A DNA stretch of 6,769 bases, from the NCBI GenBank assembly GCA_052388135.1, contig JBQTIM010000031.1, forward strand, positions 1 to 6,769, given 5' to 3'. This DNA comes from JBQTIM01 sp052388135. Its GTDB lineage: Bacteria; Elusimicrobiota; Elusimicrobia; FEN-1173. A program made the position numbers and the translations under genes. Under the pieces are notes generated by a model that was not told the DNA's origin, made no database searches, and saw nothing but the letters and a program-made list of their open reading frames with translations. Position 1 is the first letter of the stretch; every line of letters starts with the position of its first letter. Below are positions 3,801-6,769 of the stretch, one piece after another.

Positions 3801-6703
3801 AGGGCGTGCCCCTATTTCCTGAGGGCATCAGATATTTGCGCCAAGACCTTTTTACAAGACGCTCGCGCCCGCTCTTTGAAGTAAAGCACGATATTAAAGA
3901 TCCGGGCGCCATTTTCGACGGAGAAAAGACCCACATTTTTACCTCGCTGGGGTCCATCCAGAATGAACGCTGGAAAATCGCCCACATCACCTCAAAGACA
4001 ACCCACCCTGGCGCGGAGGCGCCCGAGTCCCCGGACAAGGAATGGAACGACCCCGAGGACGTGGACCTGGTTTGGGAACCCCTGAAAGCCGTCCTGCGGA
4101 AAGAGGAATATCAGGCGCTGATGGCGGGACGGGGTTACGCCATGGCGGCGCCGGGCATGTACTATGAAGAAATCGGCGAAGGCGAACTCAAGCGCGGCGT
4201 TTTCCATATGTATCTGCAAACCGATTCGTTCATTTTGGGCGGTATCATTTTCCACTTAACCTCTACCGACGGCGGTAAAACCTTCGTCGCGCAAGACATC
4301 GTCGCCAGGGCCTCCAATATCCCCGGCCGGCCTTTCGCGGGCATGTACGACCCGGAACCTTTCGAAGACGATAACGGAGAAAAGTATCTGATACTTTCCG
4401 GAATGGACCAAGTGAAGAAGCCGGAAATCTATTTGTTGAAAAGCGAGAGCAAAACGTGGTCCGGCCCTTGGACCCCGGTGAGCGAAAAGCCCCTCTTCGG
4501 CTTCGACCACCCGGACGTGCAGGGGCTCGTGAACCAGCCGGAGGATTCGGCGTTCGAATGGGGCTTTGAGGGCGCCCAGATTTTTAAATTCAAGGTGGAC
4601 GGGCAGACGAAATACGGCCTGCTGGGCGCCATGTTCTTCAAGAGCGGGGACAGCGGCACTCGCCAGCGCCTTTTCTTCGCCGTGGCCGACAAGGTGGACG
4701 GCCCGTACCAGCTGGCGGGGCCCATCATTGATCCGTCGGCCCCGGACGCCGGGGACTGGGAGCGGGACGGTGAAAACGGCCACGGCAGCATCCATTACAG
4801 AAAGGACGCGGACGGGAAGGGGAAATATTATCTCTTCTATCAAGCCCGGGCCCCCGGCAAGGACTGGCGCAACGGCCTGGCGATCTTTGAGGAAGACCCA
4901 TTGGCTGACTGCTTGGCGAACTTCCTGCCTTCCAGCCGGAACGCGGCGCCGGTCGGCCTTGGATCGCAAACCAATCAGACGGCCGCCGATGGAACGGACT
5001 TAAAGACAGATCAAAATCTTGAGCAACCGGGAATAGAGCGGCGGCCTGCGGTATCGCCCGGCGGGGTCGTCCAACATTTCAACATCGTGCGGGCTGTTAA
5101 AAAGCATGGGCTTCCCTGGGGCCTGTTTTGGGTGTCGAGCCATACCATCGCTCCCGCCTTCCTATTTCATCTGAATCCTTTTTTAGGCGGTTTAGCCGCG
5201 GCTATACTCTGGGGAGAGTTCGTCATAGGGTTCCACTTCAGGAAGTGGAGACAAAACCGAAGGCAGGCGGGGCTGGCCGCGGCTCCGCCGGCCGCTGAAC
5301 GCTCCGGAAGAGATTACTTTCCCGCCCAGGCGGAGGAAACGCGGCGGATGTGGGAAAGGCTGTTCCGGGACTCCTACGCAACGCGGTCCGCGGGGCAGGA
5401 GGCGGCTTTCACGGCCGTCTATGAGTCGGCCCGCTATTGGGGCCCCTGGACGGCGGCCGCCGTCCTCCCCATCCACTTTTTCGCTTTGGCCCCCGGCTTT
5501 GCCTGGGGTCTTATGGCGGCCGCGGCTCTCGGTTCCTTTCTCTATTTCCGCCGAGCCGATCCGACAGCTCCCGTGGAGGTCAGTCTTGGCTTGACGCTGC
5601 TTTACAGTTGCAGCGCCGGCTTGGCCGCGGTTCTGGGCAATCCTTGGCTGCTGGCCCTTATGCCGGCGGGCTGGGCGGGACATGGCTTTCATGACAAACC
5701 GCTTCTCGCCGTCAGGAGAATTTCAAAGCCGTTCGATTTACGATCCCGGCTCTCCGAGAGATATGAGAAATACGGCGAGGCGGTCCTTGAGGGGTTTTAT
5801 GAGGAGAAGCGCCCTGAGGATCTCGAGGCCGTCGTTATCGGTTGGATGCGGGGATCCCAGAGACATCCGGACCAAGAAGACTTCCTCATGAACAGGCTGG
5901 AAAAATGGAGGCCGGACATAGACGAGGTCGTTCGGGAAAGGATCGTGACCCTTCATATCAATTATATCGATGCGGTGAAACATTTTAGACGCGTGGTTGA
6001 AGATGGCCGGGAAAAAGCGCCCGGAGAAATGGTGGCTGCGTTGTCCCGGTTGAAGGAGCTCAAAAAACTTACGGAGTTCTACCAGCTGAGCGGCGACTTG
6101 GGAATGCCTCCGGGCTTGGACGAGTTTTATGACCTCCTTCTTCTCGAAAGCTTGAGCATTCCCGACAACCTCTTCGCCGACGAAGCGAAAAACCTGGCGG
6201 CCGCTGTTTCTTACCTCCCCGCGCTTCAAGACAAGGCCGAGGAATGGCTAAAGGCGTATATCGTCCCGGATGAGCCTTATCATGGGACTCCCTCCTTCCA
6301 GCGGGACGATGGCACATGGGAAGAGTTCGAATATTGGCGCTCGGAGTACCAAAACGGCCGTTCCCAGGGAGGAACGCGCTACGAATACGACGGGAACGGG
6401 AAGACATTCCTAAAGGTCCTGGGCTTGAGCTTGGCCATGAGGGTTAAACACCCTCTTATGGGCAACCATTTCGACGGCGGCAAGAGCGGATTGGTCTTTC
6501 AAGGGCCCCGGGGCAGCTATTCCGATGCCGAGCTGGAGCGGGCGGGACGCGCCTTCATGCGCGATCTCTTCAAGCGGATCCAGGACAGGAGGGGTCCTTC
6601 TTACGTCTGGCAGGGCGGCATCGCGCCGGACATGGGGACCTCTCCCGATGACATGGCGTTGTACTCGGATGAATTCTTCCGCATATTTTTGGAGCAGTGG
6701 TAG
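2..6703 (+). CDS. Giant multidomain membrane protein (NagB-like, GH43-like and dehydrogenase N-domain mosaic), 5' partial
   Basis: The frame is open from base 2 to the TAG at 6701-6703, giving at least 2,233 codons. There is no ATG, GTG or TTG in frame before base 188, and the residues encoded before 188 belong to the same conserved-looking N-terminal region, so translation must begin upstream of the window. Order of parts, numbered from the ATG at 188: GGFH region (before 1 to about 200), hydrophobic hairpin (219-253), NagB-like domain (272-525), membrane modules (553-649, 700-797, 908-1008), two extra hairpins (1029-1084, 1148-1202), GH43-like propeller (1228-1570), hairpin (1641-1684), fourth membrane module (1749-1838), helical region (1839-2024), dehydrogenase N-domain (2025-2171). 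Alanine/proline/glycine-rich linkers join several parts. No in-frame stop or frame shift interrupts it, so it is intact as seen. The whole architecture matches no named family I know. Its cellular role is unknown; membrane association is likely from the many apolar helices. Confidence 0.95.
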   Translation, partial: DLYLSRAAAIRRLDERLRQAGGSAPPPEAERLSGAALAETFERFYAAARRRDTILADNLLREMDGRDSAGGPAAVVVAGGFHAPGLQARLRDGGCNVLVLAPRLSKVDSAHYMAAFTRERTPLDKVLLGEKLFLVYPLVLGSKRVLKKYEADVRKLDTFFPAVASALAVKSLGSVEEAAVRRTLAAMLARLEASGLSSSIEDIQPSDDPKALLVTVQTPATSEAPARRRTLTFLVGPDIEKSIKRLSRRYRLVDRGQEFAVLATTGEPWSWKSLGRRLPPIPALPLFLSAVHMISTGLQNPWALPLSVLLAGELIRRTAGLYSLPLPMNGSLQDVSPRIIIADDADGLGERTAEKMADLIERNNRTPGKATVLGLATGGTVVPVYKAFVRLAKERNLDLSRVHTFNLDEYAGLPPEHAQSYRYFMDKHLFSLVGIPPQNIHFLNGMVDRRDPRAVQEECARFEKEIRGLGGIDLQLLGIGPKRDVHIGFNHKGTPLGSRTHVVKLPRAVRRANSRFFGDDISQVPTHALTMGISTILDAREIILAANGAHKALSVRKALFNRMGSRTPASFLRLHPKVLFILDRAAAGLPGAGSGESESWWHRSRLNPATAAGTRVQRGLNLTVGLVYSLSIVAAQVLSGQIMGDLQIAAANALLGTAIMVRHRYTRAAVIDMAVLFMAFNLITAFVMRNGALAIAAGVGTIVLSMAVGSPQLSVEHPNLRKILGRFNGHNGRARSGNGSAAMRGLGSLLKRINPAADDSIRFYRRLTMVAPYALIIGFELASWLLKMDPVGLAIAQGVASIGLGLAVRSRFARGLAMFTSAQLMIKDMAFIAAGMDPGLYLLAMAPAWIGWNMAQNAPGWGNGPLKFESWLTSRWRGKRRESPHVDVVSKLDGPASQTPTGPSAAAGSQARGMVEMDVRPEGPGVSPAGRPASAMEHPLLQEAHGRNGDDWRTRVRGAGWNFASIQALKFYRPFSFFFSLAFVSYGLIQAALGVQPVFMAIAAGGGLVALSIGTLYIYRPGYRRAALYTETAAVLFSLAITLMQGDPKVFLNAFPGALVAVSILAGYVPLKAPEEASGAKRLIRKAEEAFFKALPLAAGLASVAGLAFFPLALLGILDLSTAALTAVSSLAANMAIANSNMALNLTRRKYGPFNPFRFRAGPAEEPAGGRPEASAPAPSAAPAIRAEQASAADAERAPPTASRQAFGRSALLFFVSAGFAFGFPVLSGLLHTAGIRFPLAGFIPNQPISLLLGLAASAGFMLIDNKGVPLFPEGIRYLRQDLFTRRSRPLFEVKHDIKDPGAIFDGEKTHIFTSLGSIQNERWKIAHITSKTTHPGAEAPESPDKEWNDPEDVDLVWEPLKAVLRKEEYQALMAGRGYAMAAPGMYYEEIGEGELKRGVFHMYLQTDSFILGGIIFHLTSTDGGKTFVAQDIVARASNIPGRPFAGMYDPEPFEDDNGEKYLILSGMDQVKKPEIYLLKSESKTWSGPWTPVSEKPLFGFDHPDVQGLVNQPEDSAFEWGFEGAQIFKFKVDGQTKYGLLGAMFFKSGDSGTRQRLFFAVADKVDGPYQLAGPIIDPSAPDAGDWERDGENGHGSIHYRKDADGKGKYYLFYQARAPGKDWRNGLAIFEEDPLADCLANFLPSSRNAAPVGLGSQTNQTAADGTDLKTDQNLEQPGIERRPAVSPGGVVQHFNIVRAVKKHGLPWGLFWVSSHTIAPAFLFHLNPFLGGLAAAILWGEFVIGFHFRKWRQNRRQAGLAAAPPAAERSGRDYFPAQAEETRRMWERLFRDSYATRSAGQEAAFTAVYESARYWGPWTAAAVLPIHFFALAPGFAWGLMAAAALGSFLYFRRADPTAPVEVSLGLTLLYSCSAGLAAVLGNPWLLALMPAGWAGHGFHDKPLLAVRRISKPFDLRSRLSERYEKYGEAVLEGFYEEKRPEDLEAVVIGWMRGSQRHPDQEDFLMNRLEKWRPDIDEVVRERIVTLHINYIDAVKHFRRVVEDGREKAPGEMVAALSRLKELKKLTEFYQLSGDLGMPPGLDEFYDLLLLESLSIPDNLFADEAKNLAAAVSYLPALQDKAEEWLKAYIVPDEPYHGTPSFQRDDGTWEEFEYWRSEYQNGRSQGGTRYEYDGNGKTFLKVLGLSLAMRVKHPLMGNHFDGGKSGLVFQGPRGSYSDAELERAGRAFMRDLFKRIQDRRGPSYVWQGGIAPDMGTSPDDMALYSDEFFRIFLEQW
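842..946 (+). other. Hydrophobic helix hairpin before the NagB-like domain (protein segment)
   Basis: Residues 219-253 are strongly apolar and divide into two helices around a Q-N-P turn (N238, P239), followed by a basic end (IRR). The first helix carries a histidine (H230) shortly before the turn. The same layout, a histidine in helix one, an NP turn and a basic end, appears again at residues 1641-1684, which suggests both are copies of one hairpin unit. At about 35 residues it is short for two full membrane-spanning helices, so it may be a re-entrant or interfacial hairpin instead. Confidence 0.45.
1001..1762 (+). other. NagB-like glucosamine-6-phosphate deaminase/isomerase domain (protein domain)
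   Basis: Residues 272-525 align along their whole length with glucosamine-6-phosphate deaminase, which converts glucosamine-6-phosphate to fructose-6-phosphate and ammonia in amino-sugar catabolism. Recognisable in order: the phosphate loop LGLATGGT, the segment FNLDEYAGLP with D346 and E347 (D346 matches catalytic Asp72 of the E. coli enzyme), GIGPKRDVHIGFN (D422 and H424 match Asp141 and His143), NSRFF (R453 matches phosphate-binding Arg172), QVPTHALTMGI, and HKA (K489 matches Lys208), ending in a LHPK strand. Length is close to the usual 250-270 residues. Odd points: relative to the usual GxGxDGHIxFNEP pattern there are two extra residues (K420, R421), the glycine between D and H is valine (V423), and the catalytic-triad glutamate (Glu148) is replaced by histidine (H429), followed by lysine instead of proline. 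The fold is clear; full deaminase activity is doubtful. Confidence 0.88.
1844..2134 (+). other. Membrane module 1 (protein segment)
   Basis: Residues 553-649 hold about four apolar helices. The module begins with a basic RVQR, has a basic loop VRHRYTR in the middle (about position 48-53 of the module) and ends before a proline. Without any gap, the basic start and the central VRxRxxR loop fall at the same module positions as in module 2, so the two are probably duplicates. This copy lacks the D/N/Q-P turn seen in most other hairpins (it has G-D-L instead). It follows the NagB-like domain directly after a short serine/arginine linker. No transporter family is recognised. Confidence 0.6.
2285..2578 (+). 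other. Membrane module 2 (protein segment)
   Basis: Residues 700-797 form about four apolar helices in two hairpins with D-P turns (D727-P728 and D775-P776). It starts RFYRRL, has the central basic loop VRSRFAR and ends in NAPGW. Start motif, central loop and length (98 versus 97 residues) match module 1; the KFYR start matches module 3. A polar stretch containing FNGHNGRARSGNG joins module 1 to module 2. Function is unknown; the segment is called membrane-embedded only from its apolar character. Confidence 0.6.
2645..2899 (+). other. Flexible polar linker between membrane modules 2 and 3
   Basis: Residues 820-904 are rich in Pro, Ala, Gly, Ser and charged residues and lack any apolar helix. 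The basic SRWRGKRRE stretch just before it is typical of a cytoplasmic flank under the positive-inside rule. No domain is recognised. Confidence 0.6.
2909..3211 (+). other. Membrane module 3 (protein segment)
   Basis: Residues 908-1008 form about four apolar helices. The module opens KFYRPF, comparable with RFYRRL of module 2, has turns at Q934-P935 and D985-P986, and a central loop YRPGYRRAA that corresponds to RHRYTRAA of module 1 with three extra residues. Total length is 101 residues. The shared start, central basic loop and helix spacing support descent from the same ancestral module by tandem duplication; identity is low, so profile comparison would be needed to prove it. Confidence 0.58.
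3272..3439 (+). other. Additional two-helix membrane hairpin (protein segment)
   Basis: Residues 1029-1084 contain two long apolar helices (about 1033-1056 and 1058-1082) followed by a basic end, LTRRKYG. It looks like half of a membrane module. A charged stretch (KRLIRKAEE) separates it from module 3. Confidence 0.55.
3482..3616 (+). other. Alanine/proline-rich linker
   Basis: Residues 1099-1143 are dominated by Ala, Pro, Gly and Glu, typical of a flexible tether. The underlying DNA is extremely GC-rich: bases 3541-3600 are 49 of 60 G or C by hand count, which follows from the amino-acid composition. Confidence 0.65.
3629..3793 (+). other. Apolar segment with NQP turn preceding the glycosidase-like domain
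   Basis: Residues 1148-1202 contain an apolar helix, a short less hydrophobic stretch, the turn N1184-Q1185-P1186 and a second apolar helix. Whether it has two or three membrane spans decides on which side of the membrane the following propeller lies. About 25 residues (IDNKG to FTRRSRP) connect it to the propeller. Confidence 0.5.
3869..4897 (+). other. GH43-like five-bladed beta-propeller glycosidase domain (protein domain)
   Basis: Residues 1228-1570 show the blade pattern of GH43-type (clan GH-F) glycosidases, which cleave arabinose, xylose or related sugars from polysaccharides by inversion. The expected residues are all present and in order: KDPGAIFDG in blade one (D1238, the general base), GMYDPEPFEDDNGEKYLIL in the middle (D1388, the pKa-tuning aspartate), WGFEGAQIFKF (E1461, the general acid), and NGHGSIHYRK followed by GKYYLFYQAR in the last blade (H1532, the conserved active-site histidine). 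Repeated strands with S-D-G-G-K (STDGGKTF) and DGxxKYY turns fit propeller blades. The length of about 340 residues is normal for a lone catalytic domain. There is no signal peptide next to it; it sits between two membrane blocks. GH32, GH117 and GH130 share the fold and are the alternatives; substrate cannot be inferred. Confidence 0.8.
4898..5083 (+). other. Polar linker after the glycosidase-like domain
   Basis: Residues 1571-1632 are Asn/Gln/Thr/Ala/Gly-rich with no apolar helix and no recognised domain, and connect the propeller to the next membrane hairpin. Confidence 0.55.
5108..5239 (+). other. Membrane hairpin with histidine and NP turn (protein segment)
   Basis: Residues 1641-1684 are two apolar helices around L-N-P (N1663, P1664), with histidines H1652 and H1661 in the first helix and a strongly basic end (FRKWRQNRRQ). 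It resembles the hairpin at residues 219-253 in the order histidine, NP turn, apolar helix, basic end. The basic flank suggests that the end faces the cytoplasm. Confidence 0.55.
5432..5701 (+). other. Membrane module 4 (protein segment)
   Basis: Residues 1749-1838 form about four apolar helices in two hairpins. It opens RYWGPW, comparable with the R/K-F-Y-R starts of modules 2 and 3, has a central basic loop YFRRADP, a G-N-P turn (N1818-P1819) and ends in a Gly/Trp/His stretch before a proline (WAGHGFHDKP), much as module 2 ends in WIGWNMAQNAP. At 90 residues it is slightly shorter than the other three. It is separated from modules 1-3 by the glycosidase-like domain. Confidence 0.52.
5702..6259 (+). 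other. Charged helical region of unknown function
   Basis: Residues 1839-2024 are rich in Glu, Lys, Arg and Leu with helix-like spacing (for example SERYEKYGEAVLEGFYEEK and LSRLKELKKLTEFYQL), no apolar span and few glycines. It looks like a soluble helical bundle. I do not recognise it. It leads directly into the dehydrogenase-type domain. Confidence 0.5.
6260..6700 (+). other. Glu/Leu/Phe/Val dehydrogenase dimerisation (N-terminal) domain lacking the Rossmann domain
   Basis: Residues 2025-2171 match the substrate-binding/dimerisation domain of the amino-acid dehydrogenase family (ELFV_dehydrog_N), whose members reversibly deaminate glutamate, leucine, phenylalanine or valine with NAD(P). 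Visible landmarks: RDDGTWEEFEYWR, then QGGTRYEYD (family form GGxR), K2087, GGKSG with K2099, and APDMGTSPDDM with D2148. The spacing K2087 to K2099 is 12 residues, the same as Lys113-Lys125 of glutamate dehydrogenase and Lys68-Lys80 of leucine dehydrogenase, and D2148 matches the catalytic aspartate. Q2060 stands where glutamate dehydrogenases have a third lysine; leucine dehydrogenases lack it too, and GGTRYEYD resembles their GGTR segment. The protein stops 23 residues after D2148, so the NAD-binding half is absent. A complete oxidoreductase is therefore excluded unless a partner supplies it. Confidence 0.78.
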
Positions 6704-6735
6704 TTCCATTACACTATGATATGCCACCACATATT

Positions 6736-6761
6736 AAAAAAGTTCGGCTGGACCACCGAAC
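6736..6761 (-). terminator. Probable intrinsic terminator for a convergent minus-strand gene
   Basis: Bases 6742-6747 (GTTCGG) and 6756-6761 (CCGAAC) form a perfect six-base-pair stem with an eight-base loop. Read on the minus strand the hairpin is followed immediately by six T residues (complement of A 6736-6741), and the next pair in the loop can be a G-U wobble on that strand but is a C-A mismatch on the plus strand. On the plus strand no T-run follows. This orientation points to a neighbouring gene beyond the right edge transcribed toward this one. The stem is short, so this remains a candidate. Confidence 0.45.
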
Positions 6762-6769
6762 ACGAGGTT

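Noticed and set aside
4201..4260. Low-GC patch (23 of 60 bases) as a sign of recent transfer of the GH43-like domain
   Set aside because: The dip is short, neighbouring lines return to ordinary values, and it is explained by Phe/Ile/Tyr/Met-rich propeller strands.
4256..4969. Minus-strand reading frame of 237 codons
   Set aside because: It lies opposite the GH43-like domain, whose motifs are unmistakable in the plus frame; the antisense translation shows no domain pattern.
6716..6769. ATG codons at 6716 and 6721 as the start of a following plus-strand gene
   Set aside because: No ribosome binding site precedes either, too few codons are visible, and the probable minus-strand terminator overlaps them.
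6701..6769. Frameshift or stop readthrough continuing into a dehydrogenase Rossmann domain
   Set aside because: None of the three forward frames after the stop resembles the expected continuation, and the base composition changes abruptly at the stop.

Overview
The window is almost entirely one very long open reading frame on the + strand. It is already open at base 2 and closes with TAG at 6701-6703, so at least 2,233 residues are visible and the true start lies upstream of the window. Only the last 66 bases are non-coding: they are AT-richer (28 of 66 are G or C, by hand count) and carry a hairpin that looks like the terminator of a gene arriving from the opposite strand. I found no RNA gene, CRISPR array, insertion sequence or DNA repeat. 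Residue numbers below count the ATG at base 188 as residue 1, for convenience only.

The protein is a mosaic of soluble domains separated by blocks of hydrophobic helices. In order: (1) an N-terminal region with a strand-turn GGFH motif and a preceding basic helix, a pattern I associate from memory with unnamed giant proteins of Omnitrophota and related PVC bacteria; (2) a NagB-like glucosamine-6-phosphate deaminase/isomerase domain with an altered active-site loop; (3) three consecutive membrane modules of about 100 residues that look like copies of one another, plus two extra helix hairpins; (4) a five-bladed beta-propeller glycosidase-like domain of GH43 type with its catalytic residues apparently intact; (5) another hairpin and a fourth membrane module; (6) a helical region of unknown function; (7) a C-terminal dimerisation/substrate domain of the glutamate/leucine/phenylalanine/valine dehydrogenase family that ends at the stop codon with no NAD-binding Rossmann domain.

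High GC, a single giant chimeric membrane protein and the N-terminal motif suggest an uncultured PVC-type bacterium (Omnitrophota, possibly Elusimicrobiota). This assignment rests on recollection of protein style, not on a marker gene. The parts have a loose common theme, carbohydrate cleavage, amino-sugar phosphate and ammonia/amino-acid chemistry. But two of the three enzyme-like domains look altered or incomplete, so binding, scaffolding or decay are as likely as a working multienzyme.
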